Assembly (NCBI RefSeq): GCF_011758805.1
Contig: NZ_JAANOW010000001.1
Span: 2,356,001-2,420,000 of the forward strand
DNA from: Mycolicibacterium fluoranthenivorans
Lineage (GTDB): Bacteria; Actinomycetota; Actinomycetes; Mycobacteriales; Mycobacteriaceae
DNA: 64,000 nt
Direction: 5' to 3'
Position 1 is the stretch's first letter. Each line of letters starts with the position of its first letter. The translations under genes were made by a program, and so were the position numbers. The notes beneath the pieces were generated by a model that worked only from the letters and a program-made list of their open reading frames with translations, did not search any database and was not told the DNA's origin. Below, one piece after another: positions 11,825 to 20,548 of the stretch.

Positions 11825-12775
11825 ATGACGGACAGGGACCCCACCCTGGCGCAGGTCGGGGAGTTCACCGTCATCGACAGGATCGTGGCGGGACGTGCGC
11901 AACCGCCGTCGGTGGTCCTGGGCCCCGGCGACGACGCGGCGATCGTGCTGGCCGGCGACGGCCGCACCGTGGTGTCGACCGACATGCTGGTGCAGGACCG
12001 GCACTTTCGGCTGGACTGGTCCACGCCGTACGACATCGGCCGCAAGGCGATCGCCCAGAACGCCGCCGATGCCGAGGCGATGGGCGCCACCCCGACGGCG
12101 TTCGTGGTGGCTTTCGGGGCCCCCAAGGAAACGCCGGCCTCGGCGGCGGTCGCCATGAGCGACGGGATGTGGGCCGAGGTCGCGAAATTCGGAGCCGGGA
12201 TCGTCGGCGGCGATCTGGTGAGTGCACCGCTGTGGGTCGTCTCGGTGACCGTGCTCGGTGACCTCGGTGGTCGCGAACCCGTACGCCGGGATACCGCGCG
12301 GCCGGGTGACATCGTGGCGGTCATCGGCGAACTCGGTCGCTCGGCGGCCGGGTATGCGTTGTGGCTCAAGGGAATCTGCGAGCCGGCCGAATTGCGCCGG
12401 CGGCATCTGGTGCCGGAGCCGCCGTACGGACAGGGTGCGGCTGCCGCGCGGGCCGGCGCCAGCTCGATGACCGACGTGTCCGACGGGCTGGCCGCCGATC
12501 TGGGACATATCGCGGCGGCCTCCGGGGTGCGCATCGACCTGTCGAGGCAGGCGCTGCGGGCCGACCACGACGCGCTGGCCCCGGTGGCCGCCGGCACCGG
12601 TGACGACGCGTGGGACTGGGTGCTCGGCGGCGGTGAGGACCATGCGCTGGTGGCCACCTTCGCCGGGGCGCCGCCACCTGGCTGGCGCACGATCGGGCGT
12701 GTGCTCGACGGCGCCGCCGGCGTGGACCTCGACGGTGAGCCGTGGCGCGGAAGCGCGGGCTGGCAGTCGTTCTGA
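11825..12775 (+). CDS. thiL: thiamine-monophosphate kinase
   Basis: ThiL phosphorylates thiamine monophosphate to thiamine diphosphate, the last step of cofactor synthesis. The protein shows the AIR-synthase-like fold motifs: GPGDDAAIVLAGDGRTVVS, DMLVQDRHFRLDW, GGDLVSAPLW and MTDVSDGLAADLGHIA. ATG 11825 (MTDRDPTLAQVGEF) gives 316 aa; the in-frame GTG at 11810 would add METGE and cannot be excluded. ung begins 28 nt downstream with its own -10-like hexamer. Confidence 0.93.
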   Translation: MTDRDPTLAQVGEFTVIDRIVAGRAQPPSVVLGPGDDAAIVLAGDGRTVVSTDMLVQDRHFRLDWSTPYDIGRKAIAQNAADAEAMGATPTAFVVAFGAPKETPASAAVAMSDGMWAEVAKFGAGIVGGDLVSAPLWVVSVTVLGDLGGREPVRRDTARPGDIVAVIGELGRSAAGYALWLKGICEPAELRRRHLVPEPPYGQGAAAARAGASSMTDVSDGLAADLGHIAAASGVRIDLSRQALRADHDALAPVAAGTGDDAWDWVLGGGEDHALVATFAGAPPPGWRTIGRVLDGAAGVDLDGEPWRGSAGWQSF

Positions 12776-12787
12776 ACGCCGGACACG

Positions 12788-12793
12788 CTAGTT
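12788..12793 (+). promoter_or_regulatory. possible ung -10 box
   Basis: TAGTTT fits TANNNT and lies 9 nt before the ung GTG at 12803, so the mRNA leader would be zero to two nucleotides. No Shine-Dalgarno sequence is visible. Evidence is positional only; ung may also be read through from thiL. Confidence 0.4.
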
Positions 12794-12802
12794 TGGGCGT
12801 TC

Positions 12803-13486
12803 GTGACACCACGCCCTCTGACCGAACTCGTCGAACCGGGATGGGCGCGCGCGCTCGAGCCGGTGGCCCCGCAGATCACGGCACTCGGGGAATTCCTGCG
12901 TGAAGAACTGGCCGCCGGGCACCGCTACCTGCCGGCCGGCGAGAACGTCTTGCGGGCGTTCACCTTTCCCTTCGAGGCCGTACGGGTGCTCATCGTCGGC
13001 CAGGATCCGTACCCGACGCCGGGGCATGCGGTGGGTCTGAGCTTCTCGGTGGCACCCGATGTCCGCCCGGTACCGCGCAGTCTGGGCAACATCTTCAACG
13101 AGTACAGCACCGACCTGGGGCACCCGGTACCCGCGACCGGTGATCTCACCCCGTGGGCGCAGCGGGGCGTGATGCTGCTCAACAGGGTGCTCACGGTGCG
13201 GCCGGGCAGTCCGGCCTCACACCGCGGAAAGGGCTGGGAGGCGATCACCGAACGGGCGATCCGGGCCCTGGTGGCCCGGCCGCAGCCGCTCGTCGCGGTG
13301 TTGTGGGGACGCGATGCCGCCACCCTCAAGCCGATGCTGGCCGAGGGCGACTGTGCGGTGATCGAGTCGGTGCACCCGTCGCCGCTGTCGGCGTCCCGCG
13401 GATTCTTCGGCTCCCGGCCGTTCAGCAGGACCAACGAGCTGCTGACCGGGCTGGGTGCCGATCCCATCGATTGGCGTCTGCCGTAA
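12803..13486 (+). CDS. ung: uracil-DNA glycosylase (family 1)
   Basis: Ung removes uracil from DNA as the first step of base excision repair. The 227-aa protein carries both family-1 signatures: the water-activating loop [20 protein letters not shown] (catalytic Asp about residue 68) and the DNA-intercalating loop [11 protein letters not shown] with the catalytic His. Phe in LSFSV stacks on uracil. It starts at GTG 12803. It ends at a strong hairpin terminator shared with convergent rpmB. Confidence 0.97.
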   Translation: MTPRPLTELVEPGWARALEPVAPQITALGEFLREELAAGHRYLPAGENVLRAFTFPFEAVRVLIVGQDPYPTPGHAVGLSFSVAPDVRPVPRSLGNIFNEYSTDLGHPVPATGDLTPWAQRGVMLLNRVLTVRPGSPASHRGKGWEAITERAIRALVARPQPLVAVLWGRDAATLKPMLAEGDCAVIESVHPSPLSASRGFFGSRPFSRTNELLTGLGADPIDWRLP

Positions 13487-13499
13487 AGCAGGCACGCAA

Positions 13500-13531
13500 A
13501 TAGGCCGGTGGACCGAAGTCCACCGGCCTAT
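13500..13531. terminator. bidirectional intrinsic terminator between ung and rpmB
   Basis: A perfect 14-bp stem, ATAGGCCGGTGGAC (13500-13513) with GTCCACCGGCCTAT (13518-13531), closes a CGAA tetraloop. It lies between two convergent genes. Flanking T-runs are weak, as usual for mycobacterial terminators. Confidence 0.85.
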
Positions 13532-13552
13532 CGACGCGGAGTGCGGCCTAGA

Positions 13553-13747
13553 TCAGCCGCGGGCGACCTTGCCCGCCTTGAGGCAGGAGGTGCACACGTT
13601 CAGGCGCTGCTTGTTGCCACCCGGACGGGCGACGGCACGCACGGTCTGGATGTTCGGATCCCAGCGACGGTTGGTCCGACGATGCGAGTGCGACACCGAC
13701 TTGCCGAAGCCGGGGCCCTTCGCGCAGATATCGCACACGGCAGCCAT
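13553..13747 (-). CDS. rpmB: 50S ribosomal protein L28, zinc-binding form
   Basis: The 64-aa product reads [20 protein letters not shown] at the N-terminus and ends [16 protein letters not shown]. The two CxxC pairs mark the zinc-containing (C+) L28. Mycobacteria also carry a cysteine-free L28 paralog expressed under zinc limitation; this copy would be the zinc-replete form. It is preceded by AAGGAG about 9 nt before ATG 13747. It stands alone, divergent from the DAK/DegV gene across 201 bp that holds no gene or clear additional motif. Confidence 0.95.
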   Translation of the reverse strand: MAAVCDICAKGPGFGKSVSHSHRRTNRRWDPNIQTVRAVARPGGNKQRLNVCTSCLKAGKVARG

Positions 13748-13948
13748 ATCGAGAACTCCTTGTATTAGTACTTGGGGGGTCTGGATGCTGCGCCGCCAAA
13801 GCGTCGCGAGTCGACCCGACAACCTGACCAGGATACCGGCCGGGGTGACGGATCGCCAAAACGGTCCACAACCTGTGCAGCAGCGCGCCGGATTGTCGGG
13901 TGCGGTGGCTAGGCTGGCGCGGTCTGAACGTGCGTCAGTGGAGGTGAG

Positions 13949-15577
13949 GTGGCCGAGATTTCGGGAGTTCGGCTCGACGCGGCCGGCCTGCGGGATTGGG
14001 CGCACCACGCTGTCGGGCACCTGATCACCCATACCGACGAGATCAACGGCCTCAACGTCTTCCCGGTGGCGGATTCCGACACCGGGACGAACATGCTGTT
14101 CACCATGCGGGCCGCGGTGGTCTGGGCCGATGACCGGGTCGGCCAGGACATCGCCACCGGAGTCGCCGGGGTGGCCGCGGCACTGTCCGACGGCGCCCTG
14201 CACGGGGCCCGCGGCAACTCCGGGGTGATCCTCTCGCAGATTCTGCGGGGCCTCGCGGAGGTCACCGCCGGTCTCGGCCTCGCCGAGATCGACGGACCGG
14301 GGCTGGCCGAGGCGCTGCGCCGCGCCGAGGGGTTGGTCGTCGCCTCGATGGGTCAGGAGGTGCCCGGCACCATCGTGTCGGTGTTGCAGGCCGCCGCGGG
14401 CGCCGCCGAGGACGCGGCCGCGTCGGGCGCCGAGGTGGGCGTGGTCGTGGCATCGGCCGCCGATGCGGCGGCGATCGCACTGGAGAAGACCCCGGACCAA
14501 CTCGACGTGCTGGCCGAGGCGGGCGTCGTGGATGCCGGCGGCCGGGGTCTGCTGGTGCTGCTGGACGCCATGACCATGACCCTCACCGGCGCCGCGCCGC
14601 GGCGGCCGCGGTACGAACCGGCGACCCCGCCCGTCGAGGTCTCCGCCGGCTCGGCCACTCCCCGGTTCGAGGTGATGTATCTGCTCAGCGGATGCGGCCA
14701 GGGCGATGTCGACAGACTGCGCGGCGCACTGGACGAACTGGGAGATTCGGTGGCCATCGCTGCGGCCGCCTCCAGCGGGGCCGCCGGCAGCCATTCGGTG
14801 CACGTGCACACCGACGATGCCGGCGCGGCCGTGGAGGCGGGGCTGGCGGCCGGCGTGCTCAGCCGGATCCAGATCACCGCGCTGACCGGAGCCCACCCGA
14901 ATGCGCACCGGAGCCGGGACCGCGCGGTGCTCGCGGTGGTCGACGGTGACGGCGCCGACGAACTGTTCGCCGGTGAGGGCGCCCGGGTGTTACGGCCCGA
15001 CGACGGCGCGCCGATCAGCGCCCAGCGGTTGCTGCGGGCGCTCGTCGAGGCCGATGCCGAACAGGTGATGTTGTTGCCCAACGGCTTTGTCGCCGCTGAG
15101 GAACTCGTCGCCGGCTGCACCGCGGCCACCGGCTGGGGTATCGACGTGGTGCCGGTGCCGGCCGCATCCATGGTGCAGGGTCTGGCCGCGTTGGCGGTGC
15201 ATGACGCGGGCCGCCAGACCGTCGATGACGGATACGCCATGGCGCGGGCCGCGGCGGGGGCCAGGCACGGTGCGGTGCGGGTGGCCACGGAGTCGGCGCT
15301 GACGTGGGCGGGTGCGTGCAAACCCGGCGACGGTCTCGGCATCACCGGTGACGAGGTGCTGATCGTCGCCCACGATATCGGCTCGGCCGCAACGGGTTTG
15401 GTTGATCTTCTGCTGGCTTCCGGCGGCGAACTGGTGACCGTCCTGATTGGCGCCGGGGTCGACGACGCGGTGGGTGAGCAGTTGCGCAGGCATGTGCACG
15501 AGCGACATCTCGGTGCCGAGGTGATCAGTTACCGCACCGACCACCATGGGGACGCACTGCTGATCGGGGTGGAATAA
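13949..15577 (+). CDS. DAK2/DegV-like protein (YloV/FakA family)
   Basis: The 542-aa protein has an N-terminal DhaL-type nucleotide-binding domain ([20 protein letters not shown], then [16 protein letters not shown] and [14 protein letters not shown]) and a C-terminal DegV-like half, as in the YloV/FakA fatty-acid kinase family. In Firmicutes FakA phosphorylates fatty acids bound to FakB; in mycobacteria the substrate is not known to me. It starts at GTG 13949 after GAGGTGAG. recG begins 2 nt after its stop, an arrangement conserved in many Gram-positive bacteria, so the two are one transcript. Confidence 0.88.
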   Translation: MAEISGVRLDAAGLRDWAHHAVGHLITHTDEINGLNVFPVADSDTGTNMLFTMRAAVVWADDRVGQDIATGVAGVAAALSDGALHGARGNSGVILSQILRGLAEVTAGLGLAEIDGPGLAEALRRAEGLVVASMGQEVPGTIVSVLQAAAGAAEDAAASGAEVGVVVASAADAAAIALEKTPDQLDVLAEAGVVDAGGRGLLVLLDAMTMTLTGAAPRRPRYEPATPPVEVSAGSATPRFEVMYLLSGCGQGDVDRLRGALDELGDSVAIAAAASSGAAGSHSVHVHTDDAGAAVEAGLAAGVLSRIQITALTGAHPNAHRSRDRAVLAVVDGDGADELFAGEGARVLRPDDGAPISAQRLLRALVEADAEQVMLLPNGFVAAEELVAGCTAATGWGIDVVPVPAASMVQGLAALAVHDAGRQTVDDGYAMARAAAGARHGAVRVATESALTWAGACKPGDGLGITGDEVLIVAHDIGSAATGLVDLLLASGGELVTVLIGAGVDDAVGEQLRRHVHERHLGAEVISYRTDHHGDALLIGVE

Positions 15578-15579
15578 CG

Positions 15580-17796
15580 GTGGTCGCACTGGGCGAACGG
15601 CTGGTCAACGTGCTGGGGGCCAAGGCCGCCGACAAGCTGGAGGAGGCATTCGGACTCCGCACCGTCAACGACCTGTTACGTCATTTCCCGCGTAAGTACA
15701 GCGACGGCATGTCGGTCAGCGGAGAGGGTGAGGAACTCGAGCTCACCGAGGGCGACCACGTCACCCTCGTCGACGTCATCACCGACGCGGTGGCCAAACC
15801 GATGCGGCGCCAGCCGGGTAAGCGGCAGCGGATGTACCTGCGGGTGACACTGGGCAACCGCCGTCCCGAGGTGACCGCGACCTTTTTCAATGCCGATTAC
15901 CTGATCAAGGATCTGGTGCCGGGCACCCGGCTGATGATGTCGGGGGAGGTCAAATTCTTCCGCCAGACAGTGCAGTTGGACCATCCGGCCTTCCTGGTCC
16001 TGGACTCCCCGAGCGGGCGCACCATCGGCACCAAGTCGCTGAAGTCGATCGCCGATGCCTCCGCGGGGGATGACCTGCTGGCGGCCTTCGAGCGTGACTT
16101 CTTCCCGATCTATCCCGCGACGGCGAAAGTGCAGAGCTGGGATGTCTACGGGTGCGTGCGCCAGGTGCTTGACGTGCTCGATCCGGTCCCCGAAGTCCTC
16201 CCGGAAGCGATTGTGCGGCAATGGGATCTGGTCTCCGAGGACCAGGCGTTGCGGGCGATTCACCTGGCGGAGAACGCGGTCGAACGCACGCGGGCCCAGG
16301 AACGGCTGGCGATCGACGAGGCCGTCGGCCTGCAATGGGCGCTGGTGTCCCGGCGCTACAGCGAGCTCGGTGAGACCGGTCCGGCCGCCCCGAAGCGAGA
16401 TGACGGGTTGGCCGGAGCGCTCTTGCGGCAGTTGCCGTTCGAGCTGACCGGCGGCCAGCGTGAGGTGCTCGAGGTCATCTCCGCCGACCTCGCCGAGGCC
16501 CGCCCGATGAACCGGATGCTCCAAGGTGAGGTCGGCTCAGGTAAGACCATCGTGTCGGTGCTGGCGATGCTGCAGGTGGTCGACGCGGGTTTCCAGTGCG
16601 CGCTGCTAGCCCCCACCGAAGTCCTTGCGGTGCAACACGCCCGCTCGGTGCGGTCGGTGCTCGGACCGCTGGCGACGGCCGGCGAACTCGGCGCTCCCGA
16701 GGGTGCCACCCGGGTCGCGCTGCTGACCGGGTCGATGTCGCCACAGCAGAAGCGTCAGGTCCGCGATGAGATCGCCACCGGCGCGGCGGGCATCGTGATC
16801 GGCACCCACGCCCTCATCCAGGAGTCGGTGGAGTTCCATCAGCTCGGCATGGTGGTCGTCGACGAACAGCACAGGTTCGGCGTCGAACAGCGAGACCGAC
16901 TGCGGGTCAAGGCAACCGGTGGGATCACTCCGCATCTGCTGGTCATGACGGCCACGCCGATCCCTCGCACCATCGCACTGACCGTGTTCGGCGACCTGGA
17001 AACCTCGGTATTGCGTGAGCTGCCCCGCGGCCGTCAACCGATCACCACCAACGCGGTGTTCACCACCGACAAACCCGCCTGGCTGGATCGGGTGTGGGCG
17101 CGCATCGTGGAGGAGGTGGCCGCCGGCCGGCAGGCCTACGTGGTGGCCTCCCGCATCGACGAGTCCGACAAATCGGAGAACGAGCAGGGGCCGCCGCCCA
17201 TCACCGTGCTGCAACTGCTGGAGTTCCTGCGCAATGGCCCGCTGTCTGCACTGCGGCTGGGGCTGATGCACGGCCGGCTGCCCGCCGACGAGAAGGGCGC
17301 GGTGATGAGTGCGTTCCGGGCGGGCCAGATCGATGTGCTGGTCTGCACCACCGTCATCGAGGTCGGGGTGGATGTGCCCAATGCCACCGTCATGGTGGTG
17401 ATGGACGCCGAGCGATTCGGGATCAGCCAATTGCACCAGCTGCGCGGACGGATCGGCCGCGGCGAGCATCCGAGCCTGTGCCTGTTGGTCTCCAGGACGA
17501 AGGAATCGACCAAGGCCGCCGACCGGCTGCGGGCGGTCGCCGGCACGCTCGACGGTTTCGCCCTTGCCGATCTGGATCTGCAGGAGCGCCGTGAGGGAGA
17601 TGTGCTGGGCTACAGCCAATCCGGCAGGCGAATGACCCTGCGCTTCCTGGCCCTGACCGACCACCAGCACATCATCGAGGTGGCCCGGGAGTTCTGTCAG
17701 GCTGCCTACCAGGACAATCCGCGCCAACCCGGGCTCGACGTCCTGGCCGCGCAGTTCACCGACACCGAGCGAGTCCAGTACCTGGACATGTCGTGA
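15580..17796 (+). CDS. recG: ATP-dependent DNA helicase RecG
   Basis: RecG remodels stalled replication forks and Holliday junctions. The 738-aa protein has the N-terminal wedge (OB-fold) domain, then SF2 motor motifs: Walker A QGEVGSGKTIVSVLAM, a DEQH box in MVVVDEQHRFGVEQRDRL, TATPIPRTIALTVFGDLE, and the C-terminal QLRGRIGRGEHPSLCLLVS. It starts at GTG 15580, 2 nt after the DAK/DegV stop, and overlaps the next gene by GTGA. Confidence 0.97.
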   Translation: MVALGERLVNVLGAKAADKLEEAFGLRTVNDLLRHFPRKYSDGMSVSGEGEELELTEGDHVTLVDVITDAVAKPMRRQPGKRQRMYLRVTLGNRRPEVTATFFNADYLIKDLVPGTRLMMSGEVKFFRQTVQLDHPAFLVLDSPSGRTIGTKSLKSIADASAGDDLLAAFERDFFPIYPATAKVQSWDVYGCVRQVLDVLDPVPEVLPEAIVRQWDLVSEDQALRAIHLAENAVERTRAQERLAIDEAVGLQWALVSRRYSELGETGPAAPKRDDGLAGALLRQLPFELTGGQREVLEVISADLAEARPMNRMLQGEVGSGKTIVSVLAMLQVVDAGFQCALLAPTEVLAVQHARSVRSVLGPLATAGELGAPEGATRVALLTGSMSPQQKRQVRDEIATGAAGIVIGTHALIQESVEFHQLGMVVVDEQHRFGVEQRDRLRVKATGGITPHLLVMTATPIPRTIALTVFGDLETSVLRELPRGRQPITTNAVFTTDKPAWLDRVWARIVEEVAAGRQAYVVASRIDESDKSENEQGPPPITVLQLLEFLRNGPLSALRLGLMHGRLPADEKGAVMSAFRAGQIDVLVCTTVIEVGVDVPNATVMVVMDAERFGISQLHQLRGRIGRGEHPSLCLLVSRTKESTKAADRLRAVAGTLDGFALADLDLQERREGDVLGYSQSGRRMTLRFLALTDHQHIIEVAREFCQAAYQDNPRQPGLDVLAAQFTDTERVQYLDMS

Positions 17797-18488
17797 GGCG
17801 GCTGTGGCCGCTGGCGGCCGGGGTGGTGCTCGCGGTCGTCGTCGCGGTGCAGGTGCTCACCCAGACCGACCCGGGCAGGCTCGCACATGCCGATATCCCC
17901 ACCGTCGCAGCGGGTGTGGACATCCTGTCGGGAATCCCCGAGATCCCGGCGCGGGTCCGGGGTAACGACTATCGCCGCGCGGCGTTCGGCGATGCCTGGG
18001 ATGACCTCAACGACGCTCCGGGTGGGCACAACGGGTGCGATACCCGCAACGACATCCTCAACCGCGATCTCGTCGACAAGACCTACGTGGCGATCAAGCG
18101 CTGCCCCCAGGCGGTGGCCACCGGCACGCTGCACGACCCGTACACCGACAACGCGATCGCGTTCGTGCGCGGCAATCAGGTCGGTGCGGCGGTGCAGATC
18201 GACCACATCGTGCCACTGGCGCTGGCCTGGGATCTGGGTGCGCGGAACTGGACGGATGCGCTGCGGCTGCGCTTCGCCAACGACCCGGCCAATCTGATCG
18301 CCGTTGAGGGGCAGGCCAATCAGGACAAGAGCGATGCCGAACCCGCGCGCTGGATGCCGCCCAATCATGCGTTCTGGTGTCAGTACGCGGTGCAGTTCGC
18401 CGCCGTGCTGCGCGGTTACGGACTCCCGGTCGACATGCCCTCGGCGGCGGTGCTGCGCGAGGCGGCCGCCACCTGCCCGGCCGCGTGA
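17793..18488 (+). CDS. exported HNH-type nuclease domain protein (DUF1524)
   Basis: The 231-aa product begins with an uncleaved or cleavable signal segment (about residues 3-23, LWPLAAGVVLAVVVAVQVL) and has a GmrSD/DUF1524 HNH domain: QIDHIVPLALAWDLGA holds the catalytic DH pair, and NDPANLIAVEGQANQDK supplies the Asn/His-side metal site. Two further cysteine pairs suggest disulphides outside the cytoplasm. Homologs are secreted nucleases of actinobacteria with unclear roles, possibly nutrient DNA use. It overlaps the recG stop by 4 nt (GTGA), so it is co-transcribed. Confidence 0.85.
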   Translation: MRRLWPLAAGVVLAVVVAVQVLTQTDPGRLAHADIPTVAAGVDILSGIPEIPARVRGNDYRRAAFGDAWDDLNDAPGGHNGCDTRNDILNRDLVDKTYVAIKRCPQAVATGTLHDPYTDNAIAFVRGNQVGAAVQIDHIVPLALAWDLGARNWTDALRLRFANDPANLIAVEGQANQDKSDAEPARWMPPNHAFWCQYAVQFAAVLRGYGLPVDMPSAAVLREAAATCPAA

Positions 18489-18520
18489 GGCGCTACGCGG
18501 CACCCTGACCGGTCAGCGCC
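18489..18520. terminator. possible shared hairpin between HNH gene and small exported protein
   Basis: GGCGCT (18489-18494) pairs with AGCGCC (18515-18520), and a 12-bp palindrome CTGACCGGTCAG (18505-18516) lies inside. It spans the gap between two convergent genes and includes the stop of the minus-strand one. No T-run follows. Treated as a weak terminator candidate. Confidence 0.3.
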
Positions 18521-18836
18521 CGACCGTGGACGTCGGCGACGGACTGGGCGTCGGCGGCTCCTCGCCCAGGCCGAGGCACTCGTACGAGTTCTGTCCGGTG
18601 CTCGGGATACCGTCCACCTCGGGCAGCGGATCGGGTCCCGAGCCGAAGGTGATCTGCGGTGAGTTCGGCACCACATGCGGCATGCACACCCCGGTGAATA
18701 AATCCTCGACCTCACCGCCCGGACACGTTGCCGACGGTGCCGCGGCGGCCACCGGCAACGCCACCGCCACGAGCGTCAGGGCGAGGCTCGCGGCCCCTGC
18801 GCGCACCGAAAAACCCACCGGCGCAGGTAACTCCAT
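18513..18836 (-). CDS. small exported Pro/Ser-rich mycobacterial protein
   Basis: The 107-aa product has a signal peptide (positively charged start, hydrophobic ASLALTLVAVALPVAAA, likely cleavage after AAA about residue 33). The mature part is only about 75 residues with three cysteines (TCPGGEV; GVCMPHVV; YECLGLG) and a C-terminal PPTPSPSPTSTVGR tail, suggesting a disulphide-bonded wall or extracellular protein with a glycosylatable Pro/Ser/Thr end. I do not recognise a named family. It starts at ATG 18836 and lies 22 nt downstream of the aldo/keto reductase pair on the same strand, so it may share their transcript. Confidence 0.75.
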   Translation of the reverse strand: MELPAPVGFSVRAGAASLALTLVAVALPVAAAAPSATCPGGEVEDLFTGVCMPHVVPNSPQITFGSGPDPLPEVDGIPSTGQNSYECLGLGEEPPTPSPSPTSTVGR

Positions 18837-18858
18837 CGAGATGTCCGCGCGATGAACG

Positions 18859-19701
18859 CTAGGTGCCGGTGTAGGTGGCCGGATCCGGGTGGTACCGGGT
18901 GCCGTCGTCGAGCGAGCTCAGGGTCGCCATGTGCGTCGTCGTCAACTCGAAGTCGAACACGTCGACGTTCTCCGCGATGCGCTCGGGTGAGGACGACCGG
19001 GGAATCACCACGTTGCCCAGTTGCAGGCTCCACCGGATCAGCACCTGCGCCGGGGTCTTGCCGTACTCGGCGGCGATCGCGGTGATGGTCGGGTTGCTCA
19101 GCAGCTTGCCCACCCCGAGCGGACTGTAGGCCTCGGTGACGATATTGCGTTCGGCGTTGACCGCACGCAGCGCCGCCTGATTGAGCAGCGGGTGCAGCTC
19201 GATCTGGTTGACCACCGGGCTGTTGTAGGTGAGATCGATGATGGTGGCGAGTTCCTCTGCACCGAAATTGCACAAACCGATCGACTTGACCAGCTTGTCG
19301 GCGCCCTGCAGGCGCATCAGCGCACCCCAGCTGTCGACGTACTTGCTGGTGTCCCCGGCCGGCCAGTGGATCAGGTACAGATCGAGGTAATCCAGACCGA
19401 GACGCTCCAGGCTGGCCTTGGCGGCATCCTGCCCGGACTGGAACCCTTGGTCGGCCGTCGCCAGTTTGGTGGTGACGAAGATCTCGGCACGCGGGATGCC
19501 GGATGCGGCGATGGCGCGCCCGACTCCCGCTTCGTTGCCGTAGGCGGCAGCGGTATCGATAAGGCGCACACCGATTTCCAGTGCCGCCGCGACGGCGCGC
19601 TCGGCTTCGGTGTCGGAGAGCTCACCGACACCGATACCCAGCGCCGGAATGGTGTTGTCATCGCTGAGCCCAACATTGGGCACAGCAGCTACCGAGGTCA
19701 T
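18859..19701 (-). CDS. aldo/keto reductase (Rv2971 type)
   Basis: The 280-aa TIM-barrel NADPH-dependent reductase has the catalytic tetrad in [11 protein letters not shown] (Asp, Tyr), VTTKLAT (Lys) and LYLIHWPA (His), and the cofactor segment [20 protein letters not shown]. It resembles M. tuberculosis Rv2971, reported to reduce dicarbonyls such as methylglyoxal. It starts at ATG 19701, 6 nt after the stop of the adjacent paralog, so both form a tandem duplication in one transcript. Substrate here is inferred from family. Confidence 0.92.
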   Translation of the reverse strand: MTSVAAVPNVGLSDDNTIPALGIGVGELSDTEAERAVAAALEIGVRLIDTAAAYGNEAGVGRAIAASGIPRAEIFVTTKLATADQGFQSGQDAAKASLERLGLDYLDLYLIHWPAGDTSKYVDSWGALMRLQGADKLVKSIGLCNFGAEELATIIDLTYNSPVVNQIELHPLLNQAALRAVNAERNIVTEAYSPLGVGKLLSNPTITAIAAEYGKTPAQVLIRWSLQLGNVVIPRSSSPERIAENVDVFDFELTTTHMATLSSLDDGTRYHPDPATYTGT

Positions 19702-19707
19702 GTCTAC

Positions 19708-20547
19708 CTACCCTGTGAAATTGAACGTGCGTGGATCGGGTCCCAGCCGTGTGCCGTCGTCGAGCGTGGCGATGGATGCGATGTCGTGGCTGCTCAGTTC
19801 GAAATCGAACACGTCGAAATTACTCGCAATCCGGTCAGGGTTCACCGACTTCGGGATCACGATATTACCCAGCTGGATGTGCCATCTGATGAGCACCTGG
19901 GCAGGTGTTTTGCAGTGCGTGTCCGCCACGGTGGTCACCACCGGGTCGCTGAGTAGTCCGCCCTGGCCCAGCGGGCTCCAGGCCTCGGTGGCGATGCCCA
20001 GCTCCACGTGCACCTGCCGCAGTTCCTGCTGCGGCAGACGCGGGTGCAATTCGATCTGGTTGACGGCGGGGACGATCCCGGTATCGGCGATCAGCGTGCG
20101 CAGATGCTCGGGGGCGAAGTTGCTCACCCCGATGGACCGAACCCGGCCCTGCTCGCGCAGGTGTGCCAGCGCCTTGAAGGAGTCCACGAACAGGTTGGCC
20201 GCCGGGACGGGCCAGTGGATGAGGTACAGGTCCACGTAGTCGACGCCGAGACGCTCGGCACTGACGTCGAAAGCCTTCAGACCCTTGTCGTAACCCTGGT
20301 CGGCGTTCCACAGTTTGGTGACCAGGAACACCTCCTCGCGTGGCACCCCGGAGGCCTTGATCGCGTGACCGACCTCGGACTCGTTGCCGTACACGGCCGC
20401 GGTGTCGATGTGCCGGTAGCCCGTCGACAGGGCCGCTTCGACGGCGCGTTGCGTCTCTTCCGGCGGCGTCTGCCAGACTCCCAACCCGACGGTTGGTATG
20501 GCATTGCCGTCGTTCAGCACGATCGTGGGTTGCGTAGGAGGAGTCAT
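19708..20547 (-). CDS. aldo/keto reductase (second tandem copy)
   Basis: The 279-aa paralog shows the same tetrad: HIDTAAVYGNE, VTKLWNADQG and LIHWPVP, and ends DGTRLGPDPRTFNFTG. It matches the crystallised M. smegmatis AKR5H1 type (MSMEG_2407) as I remember it. The start is ATG 20547 (MTPPTQPTIVLNDGNAIP); the frame is open further upstream but only through lipN antisense. Its ATG overlaps the divergent lipN ATG in CATG (20545-20548). No Shine-Dalgarno sequence precedes it, so it may be leaderless or translated weakly. Confidence 0.9.
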   Translation of the reverse strand: MTPPTQPTIVLNDGNAIPTVGLGVWQTPPEETQRAVEAALSTGYRHIDTAAVYGNESEVGHAIKASGVPREEVFLVTKLWNADQGYDKGLKAFDVSAERLGVDYVDLYLIHWPVPAANLFVDSFKALAHLREQGRVRSIGVSNFAPEHLRTLIADTGIVPAVNQIELHPRLPQQELRQVHVELGIATEAWSPLGQGGLLSDPVVTTVADTHCKTPAQVLIRWHIQLGNIVIPKSVNPDRIASNFDVFDFELSSHDIASIATLDDGTRLGPDPRTFNFTG

Positions 20548-20548
20548 G
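20537..20548 (+). promoter_or_regulatory. lipN ribosome-binding site over overlapping divergent starts
   Basis: GGAGGAG (about 20537-20543) precedes lipN ATG at 20546. The tetranucleotide CATG (20545-20548) holds the ATG of lipN and, on the other strand, the ATG of the aldo/keto reductase. Each promoter must therefore lie inside the other coding sequence. Confidence 0.75.
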
